Source of the DNA: Wolfiporia cocos
Taxonomy: Eukaryota > Basidiomycota > Agaricomycetes > Polyporales > Phaeolaceae
Assembly: GCA_029448655.1 (NCBI GenBank)
Contig: JACCLO010000001.1
Coordinates: 2,232,001 to 2,296,000, forward strand
Length of the DNA: 64,000 nucleotides
Direction of reading: 5' to 3'
This document shows, in pieces, positions 20,891 to 33,633 of this stretch. Made by a program: the position numbers and the translations under genes. The notes under the pieces are model-generated. The model was not told the DNA's origin and did not search any database. It was given only the letters and a program-made list of their open reading frames with translations. The stretch's first letter is position 1, and the number at the start of each line of letters is the position of its first letter.

Positions 20891-23237
20891 AGTCTGCTAT
20901 GCATCCACAGCTGGGTCAGCTGCAGTTTCCGCAGATCACGAAATATATGGATAATATCAATAGGAACGTGGTGGCCGTCCAGATCAAAAATTAGACTCCG
21001 CTGTTCGATCTCTGACAGCTTAGAAGCACAACTTCAAAGAAGGTTCATGTGGTTGGATATAAATTGCATATAGAGATATCTGACCCACGTAGCATATATT
21101 GCCAATTGCAAAGATCATGAGAATACCGACCTGCATAGCCGCTGTCGGTGAGCGGTCGAGCGAGTGCAACCAGACACTGTTATCAGCCCGACGCTGACGG
21201 CGAGATGCTGCACCATGAAACGCATACCGTTTGTGAAGCATCAGGGCCTTTTGAGTCGCCTAAAGGGGTGTTTTTAATTCATTTAGGTTAGGACGGATGT
21301 CGATTTCTGACGTGGGATGACAGAGATAATTTAATGCGGCCGACTGACAGCGTTCATTTAAATGCTAGGCGATGTAGAGTGAAATTTTACTATGATTTAT
21401 GAAAGCGGCAGCGCCTTCATATCGCAGGCATACATGCTGCAGGCACTCAGTTGACAGACGAGTCTGGGGCTGGGATCAGCATACCTAGTGATGTCTGTTA
21501 GATGGTAGATGCCGCCGATCAAGTGCGCTGCTAATGATCGGCATCACTCCCAGAATGGCAGCTACCTACTTTGGGGCATCTTCCAAGCTTCGTCAATCAA
21601 CATTAATATGGCTGTTTCCGGGTCCCCTGAACGATGTTTATTATTGTCGCATTACGACGTTGTCAAGTGCGTGCCATCCTTGTCCGTCAAGTGTCCGTCA
21701 AGTAGAATGGTGCAACTGTAGTCACAGTCATCAGGGAAATTTGACCTTTCAGATTCAGAACTAGATAAAAATAGGCAAGTAAAAACCCCCGTCTAGCTTC
21801 TCTAAGCTAGATCCTAATCGACATCATTATGCACAATTAGAGACCGATTAGAATGTATTAAAGCCCAATCGGAATGCATCATGCGCAATCCATCGCATAT
21901 ACTAACTGATTGCAACGTCTTAGAAATGTGTATCGAAACAAGGTACATTGACGAGTTCTCAAACCAAGAGCGTATCATCAAAAGACAGCTATCTGCTATC
22001 CACCCGTCCTCCACACTGACTTTGAGAGCGCGAGGAGTGAATGGTACACAATCGTGCACAGCACGTTGAGGACTCGGATGAGCTGTACCTATCAGGTGCA
22101 ACTCCCTATAAAGAACGTGACTTGTTGAAATTGCGCATACAGCGTTGGGTGTGCAAGGAAGAAACAAAGCGGGTGAAGGCGAAATCGCGAGGGGCGGAGT
22201 AAGCCCGGATCTGAAGGTGGTACAGCGCACACTTTAGTTACTATAATGCAGAACAGCGTAGTTCTATCACGCGCTGTCGTGAGACCCAATAACGATGTCC
22301 AGCCGTAATGCAATAACAATTGCGCCAAAAGGGCACAATGCCAACTCTGTTGGCATTTGCAGGTCTCAGTACTTAAGCTATTACGACACATGGTCGTGAC
22401 GTCGTGATAAGTTCCGGAGAAATTGTGACTACTAGCAAACAGCTGGAGCCTATGGTGGCGCGCACGACTTCATGTCAAGTCGCAATTTCTCTCCACTGGT
22501 CTCCAAATTGAAAATTTATATACAAAACCACCCCTAAATCCGGCAGAACGACTTTCTCCTGAATTCTAACCCTAACCCTATTATACACGCCAAATCGGTC
22601 ACGGATCATCAACATCCAAAGCCACTCGGGCGTGAAGCCTGTACTCACCAGAATTGTCTTCTGGTCTCCTTATGCTTGTTCCACACATCCTTCCAAACAA
22701 CTGAATTCTCCAATCCATCTAAGTCCCACTCTGAGCCTGACACAAGCACAACCTAAGACACACACCGGGGGAAGGGGGATTGCGTGAAAGCGCCTTCCTG
22801 GTCCGGGCATCTCAGGCTGAAAAGGCCAAGACAAGTCTGAGGGTCGCTCAAGACTGTCTGGCGTATATATATCTATACACTGTTTGTACATGTTATGGCA
22901 CGGCCTGTAAGGCGTCAGTGCTGAGGTAATCTATGTGCTACATGGTGGCCAGTAAGGGCATCGGAGCACGAGCACGGGTACGGCTAGGGGAGCGCTGGAT
23001 GTCTATGGCAACGTAGCGGGATAGGCCCGATTGGTGGTTCTCGTTGATCAAGGGTTCGCCGGTAATGGCGGGGTTCTATGTCCGTGATCGGGGCGTCTGC
23101 TGTCCAGGTTCCCAAGGACTGGTACTGAGGGGAAGGCATGTGGCGGCCCTGGTTCCCACGTGCTGGTACTGAAGGATGACATCTGCCGGGACTGTGGACT
23201 GGCCAGTGCGGGCCATGTGCAACATAGGGTGATCGAG
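20891..23237. other. Gene-poor region
   Basis: No gene is recognisable. A minus-strand ORF at 21814-22230 (138 codons, MRCTTFRSGLTPP) and one at 21020-21241 with a hydrophobic run (VGILMIFAIGNICYVG) show no family motif. Two copies of CCCTAA occur at 22567-22578. From about 22650 the sequence becomes GT-rich, with a segment at 22907-22960 that weakly resembles 24107-24160. The region ends at the solo LTR. Confidence 0.4.
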
Positions 23238-23948
23238 TGTTACGGTTATTTTGATTTTTCGAATATCGACAGAACTCACCACTGGGCGAATACGATACAG
23301 GGACTTGTTGCACAACCAACCCCCTGGCTACTCGTAACTCTACTGGGCGTATCCCCAGTTGTACTAGCATGAAGGGCGCGTTTCACTTTTGGCAGATCCA
23401 ACTCTGCCCTCGTTTCATCTTTATCATCTCGCAGTTGATAGATGGCGTTCAACCGCCATCTCCATTTCTATCTATCATTTCAGATGTATCACTCCGTACT
23501 TATCAAACGTTTGGTACTATAGTGTAGATAGTAGCGGTGACATCTGGGATGGACTTGACCCCTAAAACCTAACGTAGTATATAAACTCATGTATCTACTG
23601 TCGAAGCTCTTCAGCTCGACCTTGTTGTACAAACAAGAAGTCTTATACTCGTTCTCAAACGTAGGAAGCTACGCTCAGTATTTCTCACTCGAGCAACCAA
23701 ACAACTAAGTCCTCGAAGTGCACTCAGACTTCTCGGACTTAGACGAGTTTAATATTCTATTCAGCTCGCACTCAGAACAGACTATATCCTCTAACGCGTA
23801 TTGGATATTAACCGATCTCCTAAGAACTTCACTTAGGACTTGAAGGCATCTAATGAGTATTTGCCTTGCACACGGCAACAAGCCTACGTGCAGAAGAACG
23901 ATCTATATTCGCGACTCGAATATACGAACGGGTATTCGACCCGTAACA
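23238..23948 (+). repeat. Solo LTR, family A (711 bp) with perfect target duplication
   Basis: TGTTACGG..CCGTAACA ends, the same family as 873-1580 and 44510-45219. It is flanked on both sides by tcgag (23233-23237 and 23949-23953), a perfect 5-bp duplication. There is no internal region, so it arose by recombination between the two LTRs of a complete element. Confidence 0.92.
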
Positions 23949-24391
23949 TCGAGTGTGATCGGCTGTGATCAGTACGTAGAGTCCTGTGACTGCTAGGGTT
24001 TTCAGTCGTACAGATGCTGCCCGAGGTCGGTGTTCCTCGTGAGACTAGGGTGGCTGGGGTTTAAGGCCTCCCTTGGGCCTTAGTCCGTATGGTACATAGT
24101 CCGTGCCGGTAAGGCGTGAGTCCTTGGTCGGTAATGACTGGGTGGCCAGTAATGGTGGTGGTTCATGGAGACGGAAGGCGTAGGGTTCGGTTGGTTGGGT
24201 GTACATGGTCCTAGCCGTGAGTCTGGATGGTCGTGACCTGATGAGGTGTGGTCCAGGTAGCAAGGGGTTGGTCTGGTTAGGTACTACCAGGCTCATTGTG
24301 GTTGGTCGGGGTCACGTGACTGCTAGTGGCTTTATGTTGGACTAGACGTGTGGTCTGGGACTAGGGTTCTTAGGTGGGGCTGGTGATGCTG
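23949..24391. other. GT-rich non-coding stretch interrupted by the solo LTR
   Basis: It continues the GT-rich sequence left of the LTR. Blocks such as ggtaaggcgt and gtggccagtaa occur at 22907-22960 and again at 24107-24160, indicating an old diverged direct repeat. A minus-strand ORF (24045-24296, proline-rich) has no recognisable domain. Confidence 0.35.
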
Positions 24392-24769
24392 TTAGCTAGT
24401 GCCCGTAGTGATACGTGCGTAGGGCTTGGATCTAGCTGAGGCATCGGGTTTCCAGCCTCGGGGGTGCTCTCGGTGATCGGAAAAGGTACTGTGCTTAAAG
24501 GCTTGAAATTGGCGTGTGACAGAGCCCGAATCTTCCTCATTGTGGTGGTACTCCGACATGGACTCATCGGAAATACTAGTAGATTCCTCTACATAAGACA
24601 CCTTGGAAGAGACCCCACCTGAGACTGTAGCAGAGCCTTGTGCAGTAGAGTGAAATTTACCAGATGACTTACATGGGCTTACAGCCTTTTTGTGCGAAGC
24701 ATGGCTCCCCAGAATTGTTGCGAGTGTCGCTGACAACCGTTTCTTAACATGGCCTCGGGCGCTTGACAT
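24392..24769 (-). CDS. Hypothetical serine-rich protein (125 aa)
   Basis: An uninterrupted ATG-initiated frame, MSSARGHVKKRLSATLATIL, rich in Ser, Lys, His and acidic residues, with no signal peptide, membrane segment or recognised domain. It lies in a repeat-rich area without neighbours. It could be the N-terminal exon of a transposon ORF or a chance frame. Confidence 0.25.
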   Translation of the reverse strand: MSSARGHVKKRLSATLATILGSHASHKKAVSPCKSSGKFHSTAQGSATVSGGVSSKVSYVEESTSISDESMSEYHHNEEDSGSVTRQFQAFKHSTFSDHREHPRGWKPDASARSKPYARITTGTS

Positions 24770-26744
24770 ACCGTATATGGCAAGTCATGAATTAAAAGCG
24801 CCAAACTGGCTTGCCAAAATCACAACATTGAAATAGCTAGATTTTGTTCCAGCCAAGTGAAAGCGTAGCTATTTCTGATGTCTTTGCATTACTATAACTG
24901 AAATGTCAATGAGCCTTAGCGGTGACGCGAGATGGCTTGGGCGCTCGTCAAGAAGTGACGCGCACCACCATAGCCATTCGGCTCAAGGATGATTAGAACT
25001 CGATCAGCCAGAAATATGTCCTAATTTTGACTTATCGGCAAAGTCGATTTCTCCTGACGAGCCATATTCTATCAGCACTACCTTGACCAACACCATAAAT
25101 ATTTAGAACAGATAATACTGACAGAATAGTATTTATATTTATAGGGTTATAGATTGTCGCATAACCATGGGTGTACTCCTGACAATGTTCCTGGCCCAGG
25201 CTATGCACTATTACTAAATGTGCATTGTCAGTGAATGCATTATTAGTGAGTCTACTGTACCCCTTGTTTTGGCGGTAATCTATAGGATGCTGTAGAAATT
25301 CGGGTCGCGCTGGCAGACAACGGCCGCGCCCTACTACACGCCATACCGGGGGCATTATCTAATTACTTTGTCGGAAACACGTTGGTATCATTTAAATAAG
25401 TGATCAAATGCAAACATAATGCATTGGTTGATAACATCGTAAGAAACACAGGACCTCAGCTGGCCATGGGCTGCATAAAGATCCAGACATCTACCAGGGG
25501 CTCAACTGCTCCCGTGCCGTGGCGACGAGATCACACCCATGCGCTGCGCCCGACGCGCGCGCAATTTCAACAGATGCTTGACAGACAGTGTGTATCCTCG
25601 GGCCTTAGACTCGTCAACTGAAAATTGAGTGGACACTTCTTATTGTAAGCAAACCCGTGAGCGATTGCAACCATGCATATTGACGAAGCTGATTGTCTAG
25701 CACAGATGTGCCGCTCTGTGAGTGATGCTGTAAATTCCGCGAAAGCGCCCGCCTATGAGGCTCCTCGCTTACCTCCAATTGGTAAGTACTTCACCCTGAG
25801 AGTTACAAACTTACGGCGTAGGTACGTGCATCTCTTCTGTTTTGAGCTAGTTGGTGACTGATCGTCTGTATCGCCCCGATTACCCGCCCCCGACATAACT
25901 GTCACAAGCCGATTTTCTCCAACTAGCTTGCGACTAGGGACAACCCTTATCTTATCTAAGCGCCCGCCTATGCATCACGTGCAAGGACCCCGAACACCCC
26001 ACACGTGCCTACACAGACCCCGGACACCCTTGATGTGGCTCTACACCTACGATAGGGTTTACCATACTCTAAACGGTCTATCAGCTTACGTAATACTGTA
26101 TAGTAGCCAAACATGTACAAACAGCCTACGAGCATATATACCAGCCAGACGAGCAGGGAGCACCCCAGACTCGTCTTGGCCTTTGTTGCCTTGAGTAGCC
26201 TCAGACTAGGAATACGCTTTCACGCGAGTAATATTCCCCTGAGTAGTTGCTTGAGAATACGCTTGTGTCAATAACCCGCCCTGTCTGCCTCAATCGTCTA
26301 GTAATTCCGAAAGATGCACGACTGCGACCGTACCATCGCGCGCCGAGCATACCAACTATCAACAAGTGATCCCAACCGTTGGTGACGGTCGCGTTCAGCA
26401 GCTTCTCGTTGGTTATCTATTTCAAATTGCCTACGGGATACGCTTCAAAATTTATCAGCACAGTGCAATGTCATCCTAGCTGTGATGCCGCGACGGTCAG
26501 CTTCTCAAGTATTTCTGCATATGGCACACAATGTTAAGGCGCTCCGCGAAGTTTGAATTTATCACCACGTATCTCCGAGCATCAAGCGACTCTAGATGCT
26601 GTCAACTCCTTCAAGCGTTCATGAATGCTGTCATCCCAGGCGAGCACCATTGCACCGCCATCAATGCTTCCTACATATTCCGTGGCACGCAGCGGTAGTC
26701 ATATCCGTCTCAGTTGCGCACATTTGGTATTTGCTAGTACCGGC
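24770..26744. other. Gene-free region containing one GC-rich dispersed repeat
   Basis: No gene is supported. A GC-rich segment at 25515-25572 (gtggcgacgagatc and following) is repeated at 61026-61082. The rest is AT-rich with only short frames. The right end must hold the promoter of the DUF6533 gene copy 2. Confidence 0.4.
25515..25572 (+). repeat. GC-rich dispersed repeat, copy 1
   Basis: The segment ccgtggcgacgagatc, then cacccatgcgctgcgccc and gacgcgcgcgca, matches 61026-61082 with about six substitutions over 57 bp, in the same orientation. Both copies translate to RRD.T.A.R.TRA.FQ in one frame, so it may be a fragment of a coding exon from a duplicated gene or transposon. Confidence 0.6.
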
Positions 26745-28500
26745 ATGAGTACCAGCGTCGATGAGCTTGTGAGACTGACGCAGGCGACTACTTGCCATTC
26801 TTGTGAGTCAGCGTTATCACAGCTATAGTTGCTGATGGAAGGTCACTGCTTTGTAGCGGCAGCGACAACCTGGCTATTGTATGATCTCGTTTACTCGCTG
26901 CAGGATGAGGTTTGTTTGAGTAAACGATCTACAAAACGGAGCAAAATTTCGTTGAAGCTTTCTCCAATTATAGATAGCGTTAATCTGGAGGTAAGAGCGA
27001 TCAGGATTCCTGGCGCAATGTAGTCATAAGGTCTCTGCAGGTCGAACAATACTCTGCCTAAACTTCTATATCTAATATCCAGATATTTTGGCTTGTTCTG
27101 TTCCGTGTAGGTCAACATCATACAACGTACATATTTTGGGGCTCTAATCGGCGGCTGGCAAATAGGTGCCATGCCTTCCAGTTTTTCCCGTCATAGTCTG
27201 TCTCTCGTCTTCATCCACTATGTCAGACACTAAAAAGCAAGAAGTTGCCAATCGGATACGACTTTCGACATCATGTCAGCACCTCCACTTGCAAACTCCC
27301 GGAGCTCTGCTGACGATACAGTCGACCAGTGCCTTGGATATGCTGGCGCTCAGCATGGAAGTTAACTTGATGCTCAGGCTGTACGCATTGTACGGACAGT
27401 GTCGACTAAGTAGCACCATCTTTCAAAATCTTGCATCCTATTGCTCATAAAAGTTGAAGTACAAGCTATTCTCTCTGTTATGTTTTGTGGTATGTCCTTT
27501 CTCCTGATTATGCGTGAATGTCGACTGATTGAGTCATATTCAGGACAGATCTTGGTATGTCAACTACACTCCGAGATTGAGAACCAAGGCTGATATGCGG
27601 TATTGAGGCATTCGTCATTCTCAACGTGCTCACCTACAAGTATCTCCTCAATACCACGAGGCCCTTCCCCTACAACTGGCCCATCAAGGGCTGCTATCCT
27701 GACAATGCGCCTCCATTCTCACAATCAAACTGGTGATCACAAAGCATACTTCCATCGAGCTCTGGAAGAAACTGATCGCTCATACTGGCTCAGGTTGTCA
27801 CTCATAATTCTCGAGAGTACGTCAATGATAGCGGAAGGACTCTGCGCTTGGAGATCTACAAGTTGGCAACATGCTGAAGCTCGCATAGCCTTACTTTTTG
27901 TAATGTTGGCGGTGAAATGCCTCTCGTACCGCCGCTTGCGCGATATCCCAATCCTTCGATGCATATGGCGCGACGGTACAATGTATTATATCATGTAAGT
28001 TGACACTAAGGCCCGACCCAGCTCTAAAATTGAAATTCAAATATCGGTATAGTATAATGGGCAAGTGGCCAGCTTCCGTGGCTTTTAACAATACTCATCT
28101 GTGGATTTTCAAATAGTCACTATAGCAGTGCGCACCATTTCCTTGTACGTGTCCGTCGGCACGATACCACATATACTCCCGGTGTAAGTGCACAAATTAT
28201 TCTTCGCATCTTCGTTCATGGCGCACGCTGATAAGCCGATGATTCTGCAGGTGGATCCGGGCCATCTTCTCATATACGGTGAATCCATACCCCCCTTTCT
28301 CCACAGGTGCACTTCAATTAACTGGCCACCACGCGCAGGGTGCGCGTCTGGTCTTGAACGTGCGAGTGCTCGCGAGTAAGCGCAATGGCAGAGAGGTTGA
28401 TACGCCCGCAATTTCGGATTTCATTCCCGACATCCTCCTCAGCGACCAGTTGCAGCCATCACTAATACAAGCGCATGAACTTCTGTCCGGCGGCCAATAG
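26745..28500 (+). CDS. DUF6533-family seven-helix membrane protein, copy 2
   Basis: Starts ATG 26745 (MSTSVDELVRLTQATTCHS). A 54-nt intron is followed by AATTWLLYDLVYSLQDE, then a 17-nt micro-exon at 26974-26990 giving IALIWR, then NNTLPKLLYLISRYFGLFCS. Further exons give SALDMLALSMEVNLMLRLYA then LYGQCR, FVILNVLTYKYLLNTTRPFP, RIALLFVMLAVKCLSYRRLR and IWRDGTMYY. The end is VDTPAISDFIPDILLSDQLQ and AHELLSGGQ before the stop. Exon structure and the micro-exon match copy 1 on the opposite strand. Protein identity looks about half. Function is unknown; the family is predicted to span the membrane seven times. Intron boundaries in the last third are approximate. Confidence 0.65.
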
Positions 28501-29989
28501 GTGCATAATGTCCTGCTTTGCATACAGTGCGCATTTTCTTCCCTACTTCGTGGGAAACCTGCTGTGGTTCACCGATTCAACGATGATAGATTGGGTGAGG
28601 TGGCGTGTGTTCATGGTGATATATGGTTATGCATAGAGTTTCCTGCCAATTGCTATCGTGTTGCTATCGTTGAGTTGCGACGCTCTGAACCAGCAGCAGC
28701 CAAACTCTAGGAACGGTAATGCACGACATACGACCGCGGAGAATACTGACGCACACGCAGTCCTCTCTCATGTCCTTCGCCCGCATAGCGTGCAAAGTGG
28801 CGATTGGATATGAGTCGACGATTCTAGATTGTAACACCCCCAGGCGTGGACATGAGCTTGTATGTGGCATGCATCAACTAGCATGCATCAGCTAACACGC
28901 GAGCAATATAGCTGCTTCTCAGACACAGCGCACCACTTACTTGTCGTATCAGACTCGTATGACAGCGATGATGAACATATAAAAGCTGGGAAAAGCTATG
29001 GCAGAGCCGTGCGTGAATGTGGAAGCCGGCTGCCCACGCAGACAACGTGGATCACGACGGATGATATGACACGGTAAGCGGGAATGAGGGGCAATACAGC
29101 GACACAGCATGTACCTTCACATAGAGCACGAGTCCGGAGAAGGTTTCAGAATAGATAACTGCCATTTAGATACTTAACCATCGTAAAGGGTCGAGCACTC
29201 TGCTTCGCCGAAAAGTGGGGGTAATTACGGATATGCGGATAAGTGGAATCAGCACGTTTTTCGTTCTGGCATCCTGGGGCACACGATCAGGTGCTTCGTG
29301 TTACGTGATCGACAAGGGACTGGGCCTACAGGAGATAGTTCTCTCCGTTGGCGCGACATTTCTCTGATGGCCATGGATAGCCTGGTCGCCAAGCCCTGGT
29401 CCGTCGCGTAGAGCTGTCGGCTCGGATATTGCCCGTTTACGAGGGTAACAATCTAGCAGCGATGGCTTCTGGTGCATACAGCGATATTGACTCTCCGACC
29501 TACTGCTTGATGTGCTCTGGATGCGAAGTGAACGAATGTCGGCGAGCTCGGGGCTATCCCTGCGTTGAAGGCGTAAAGGGGCCGCGTTTATGTACATGCT
29601 GACAACACGAGCAATCGAAGCTGAATTTACAATTCCGTTCTGATATATGAGAACCTACTTCGATGATCTGAAGAAAACCTGGGCCAATCAGGCGTTGCGC
29701 ACCTTCCTGATAAGGTCCCTATGTCGGCTGTTTCCGCTTGATTTCGCCTCTGTTAGATCACTGGAGATTCAAATTCAAAGTCCAGATCGTGTCGGAACCA
29801 GCTCGACTTGGCTGGAGAAGGAACGAGATTGGCGAAATTCTCCGAAATGATCCTCAGACAGCGAGGGAGCGGCAGTCGGCCGGTATAAGCTTTGCAAATA
29901 TATTGCCGCTTATTATTTGTATAGAACGAGCATATTGAGCGCCGAACTCTCCCACCTGATGAGATATGGCATAAGTGACAACCTACCTC
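28501..29989. other. Intergenic between DUF6533 copy 2 and the F-box fragment
   Basis: Only short ORFs without motifs on either strand. No repeat with clear ends was found. Confidence 0.4.
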
Positions 29990-30475
29990 AATACGAGATG
30001 CGCGGTCCAGCACCCCCGCGTTGACCAGTATGAGCGGCAAGACATCGTTAAGGAGCGACTGGATGCCCGCTCCCGCCTGTGTGGCCCGATAATGGAGATA
30101 TCGACGTCGCGCCTCTCGCCCGCGACCACGACGACCGCGACGACGGGCAGGCCCTCGGCGCATTTTGACGGAGGTCGCGTACTTCTGTGCTTCGCAGAGG
30201 GCGCTGCAGTCTTGCACCGTTGCTGAGGATGAGGCTGCCGGGGCGTGGGGTATCCAGGTGAGAGATGCGCAGGCTTCTTGAAGCGCGACAAGGGTCCCGT
30301 CGCTCGCGTGCACGAAGCCTGTCCCGGGGACCTCCGTTTTGAGCAAGTAGGCCACAAGGCCCCAGCCTGAATAGGCGTGACCGACGCGCTCGTTACGCGT
30401 CATGCCGCGCCAAAGTCACGCTCACGCGTCGGTGGCGCGCCGCTATAACTATAACCTCCGTCACTGCCTCTGTTA
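29990..30475 (-). pseudogene. Duplicate of the F-box gene 5' end (non-functional)
   Basis: Strongly similar to 18064-18570. The F-box reads IQSLLNDVLPLILVNAGVLD, with SLP changed to SLL and the frame diverging right after. The ATG that starts the intact copy has been replaced (ATGGGTAAG corresponds to ACGGTGCAAG), and the sequence after the F-box is unrelated. There is no downstream F-box gene body. It sits head-to-head with the kinase gene, as the intact F-box gene does with the kinase fragment. Confidence 0.75.
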
Positions 30476-30501
30476 GAGCCTAACCAGAAAGCTTATGCTG
30501 C

Positions 30502-32884
30502 ATGGCTGACTCTGAATCGTTCAACCCCACCACCGGTTCTCTCGATACACCCCTTCTCTCTACAGTTCATGTACCCAATGTCTCTACTGTGCCTTTCGGC
30601 GGAAGACCGCCTCAGATCACAGTGAAAGAACACGTTAGCCGCCGGTTCTATCTCTATCAGTATTACGTTGCAATGGAGGAGCCCTTGAAGCGTATGCTGA
30701 TTTACAAGGTCTGTCTATTCCCTCCAGAATGCACCTGCGCTGACAAAAAGCTTGATATGCTGTAGCGATCCTCCGAGAAACTAGTACGGCTGGCTGAAAT
30801 GTTCGCGCGACATTGCCTAGGAATGGCAAACGGCCGCAGAGCCTTGGGCATGTACGAAAGCAATGTACCAGAAATTAATAGGTGATCATTCCACATACAT
30901 ACCACTTGGAGATCGCTCAGCAAACCCGTTGATGGTGTTCACAGATGGTATGATGACTTGTTGCGCTCCTTGAGAGATTGGTCGAAGTTGGACCATATTG
31001 CGCTTTTATGTGAATGGGGGGCCATCAGGGGTACCCTACGGAGGCTATATCGCACTCGGCCCCATGAGCTGTGTGAGCTGGTGAGAGGAGACATACTCTA
31101 TCAGCGACATATTACCCCATGCGTTTCCAGGAACTGGAGACCTCCGACGACTTACAACTCAACGATGATGAGACGATCTTTGCTATCCGAAATGTTCTAT
31201 CCTCACGGGAAGAAGTCCGAAGAATAATGTCTTTGAAAGGCTCAGCAGCACAATCTTTCGCAGATCTGCTTGATACAGTACGTCCTACAACATGTGGGCC
31301 CGACCAGTAGCTCAACAAGCAACACATACTTTAGGCCATGTCAATCGTCAATCGGGAGGACCGCCTCTATTCAAGGATATTCCACACCCTCCGGAAGTTG
31401 TGTGCGCTTGGCCCTCTGTTGCCATCGTCTTACACGATACGTGCTGGCAACAAGCAAGACCAACTGGCCAAAGAGAGCAGCCATCCCGTTGCATCAGGAG
31501 GGTTCGCAGATGTATGGCGAGGGACATATAAGGGACAGACAGCCGCAATCAAAGTTTTTCGGATATTTGGAAGTGACAACCTCGAAGCAGTACACAAGGT
31601 GCGTGATTCCAGAATCAACAATAACTTTACTCTCTGAAGCTGCGCTTCTAGAGCTTCTGTCGTGAAGCGACACTTTGGAAGCGGCTGGAACATAAAAACA
31701 TTGTTCCATTTTTCGGTATTAACATGGAGCTCTTCTCGTTGTGCATGGTATCCAAATGGATGGAGAATGGCTGCATCGTCACATATATTAAGAGAGAGCC
31801 ATCGGTAAATAGGCTAGAGCTTGTTGAGTATTCTATTTATCGCACCCTTTCATTTTGATTCTAAGGCTACCTTTCTTAGCTCGTTGACGCGGCACAAGGT
31901 CTACAATATCTACATTCGGAAGGTGTGATTCACGGGGATTTGAAAGGGGTATGCCGCACTCGCTTCTACCAGAGCCTCGAAAGCCTGATATATGCCAACC
32001 CCTAAGGTCAACATCTTAGTAGACGAGCGTCGTCGCGCTTGCATCTCTGATTTCGGCCTCACAGCTGTGATTTACGACACAAATACAGTTAACACGATAT
32101 CGGCATCATCTAATGTCACAGGATCTGCTCGTTGGATGGCCCCTGAGCTTCTTCATCCTGAGCAGATGGACCTTGATCGCGCCCGTCCTTCGCCTGAGAG
32201 CGACATTTATTCGTTTGCGATGGTAATATGGGAAGTACGTTGACTTGAGTATACACCAGCGCATATAGACCCGCTAATGCAAGCGGGAATATCACGCAGG
32301 TATTCACAGGCCGTATACCTTACTTTCACGTTCCCCGCGATCCCACCGTGATATTCTCTATCTTGATGAACATGCGCCCGGATCGACCCGATGAAGCGAC
32401 CGACCTTGGCCTTTCTGATCAAATCTGGGAGTTGATGCAGGTATGCTGGAACTCTGACAGAGGAAGGCGGCCGCACGTGTCGGCCGTCCTGCAAATACTA
32501 GAGGAGGCTCTCCGGCAGCATGGATACGTCGTTAGGGTTCCGCCAACGTGGCCCTTGTTTGAGACCCCTAGGGACACAGAGGCTACCATATTAGACAGTA
32601 CAGGTACGACTCATATGCATCTAGTACTGAGGTCCTCGTTGCCGCTAACACTGCTGCTACTGGCAGACTCTATGTTCTTTACACCAAATCCGACACACAA
32701 CGAACAAATACACCCTCCCGGATTTTCTATTAACCTTGAAGATCCTCCAGTGTCCGTGTCGCATGATAGAATCGACATTGATGTGGAATGTATCCCGGTC
32801 TTTCCACCGCCTGACTGCGCACAATCGCCTTTGACAGCTAGTATACCATGGGAGTCAGTCTCCCGTGAAAATGCATGGTTCTGA
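30502..32884 (+). CDS. TKL-like protein kinase, agaricomycete type
   Basis: About ten exons with open splicing throughout. The N-terminus (MADSESFNPTTGSLDTPLLS, then YQYYVAMEEPLKRMLIYK) has no known domain. The helical middle (SILKDW-like RSLRDWSKLDHIALL) precedes the kinase: HPVASGGFADVWRGTYKGQT (glycine loop), AAIKVFR (ATP lysine), REATLWKRLEHKNIVPFFGI, QYLHSEGVIHGDLKGVNILV (catalytic loop, HGD in place of HRD, as in many members), ISDFGL, GSARWMAPELL, SDIYSFAMVIWEV then FTGRIPY, and the C-lobe end VCWNSDRGRRPHVSAVLQIL. This is the expanded TKL-like family of mushrooms, presumably Ser/Thr-specific. The C-terminal 100 residues are unknown. An in-frame 63-nt intron near 32605-32667 is likely but optional. 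Confidence 0.85.
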
Positions 32885-33559
32885 CAGTTTCTTTCTTCAA
32901 TACGGTTGATGCTTCATTAAATTGTACCTGCGGGCTCATCATCACAGCACCGCTTAGCTGCCGGTGGGTCGCTCACCACTATGCCACGACGTCTCCGGAA
33001 GATATCAGTACTCTTCTGCTACATATGCTTTCCCCTATATGCAATTCAAAGTAGTGCCGTTTTTCTTGGTCGCATGTTGACTAAATTTTCGTCAGGAGTT
33101 CTATTTGCTCCAGCGTTCGACATTAGCATAAGCACATTCCTCAATCGTACCTTATGCCTTTAGTCTTTGCTTTATCCGCAACCAAGGTGTAGTCATAGCA
33201 CTTTCCGAGTTCCAGGACATACAAGTCATGCTGGTATGGTGGTTCCGCTTATAAAATGCCGGGATCAGAGAACAAGCTTTGATGGCTGTAGCGTGACGCT
33301 TGATAGCGCTGAGATTAATGAGGTGTAGAGTTTCAGTATGCAACTGCTCAACAACTAATTGTGACTCGCACATTTGCACACATATAGTTGGATTGATTAT
33401 TTATTTCGTACATGCCTCATTAAACTTCGCTTCTCAATAGCTCTACCGATTATACATGAGCTCCATATTCGCATCCAACAGATGAACCAGCATGTGCCAA
33501 CGTGTCTCCGGAGTGTAATGTTGGACAAAAATAAGACGTGCTGCTATGTGGGATCAAAA
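32885..33559. other. Intergenic between kinase and tRNA-Val
   Basis: No gene seen; small ORFs lack any motif. Just before the tRNA (on the minus strand, its downstream side) is the TTTT terminator. Confidence 0.4.
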
Positions 33560-33633
33560 TGAGTCGACCCAGGCTCGAACTGAGGACCTTCTGTGTGTAA
33601 GACAGATGCGATAACCAACTACGCCACCGACCC
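33560..33633 (-). tRNA. tRNA-Val (anticodon TAC)
   Basis: Read on the minus strand it folds as a complete 74-nt cloverleaf. The 7-bp acceptor is GGGTCGG with TCGACTC (two G-U pairs). The D arm is GCG..CGC. The anticodon stem is TCTGT/ACAGA around loop CTTACAC, anticodon TAC. The T arm is CTCAG-TTCGAGC-CTGGG. The discriminator base is A and no intron is present. A TTTT run follows directly (aaaa at 33556-33559 on the plus strand), the pol III terminator. It reads GUA valine codons. Confidence 0.95.

Noticed and set aside
21814..22230. 138-codon minus-strand ORF
   Set aside because: No domain, signal or splice context; composition and position fit a chance frame in gene-poor DNA.
22567..22578. 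Two CCCTAA units resembling a telomere repeat
   Set aside because: Only two units, expected by chance in 64 kb; gene-rich DNA continues on both sides, so it is not a chromosome end.
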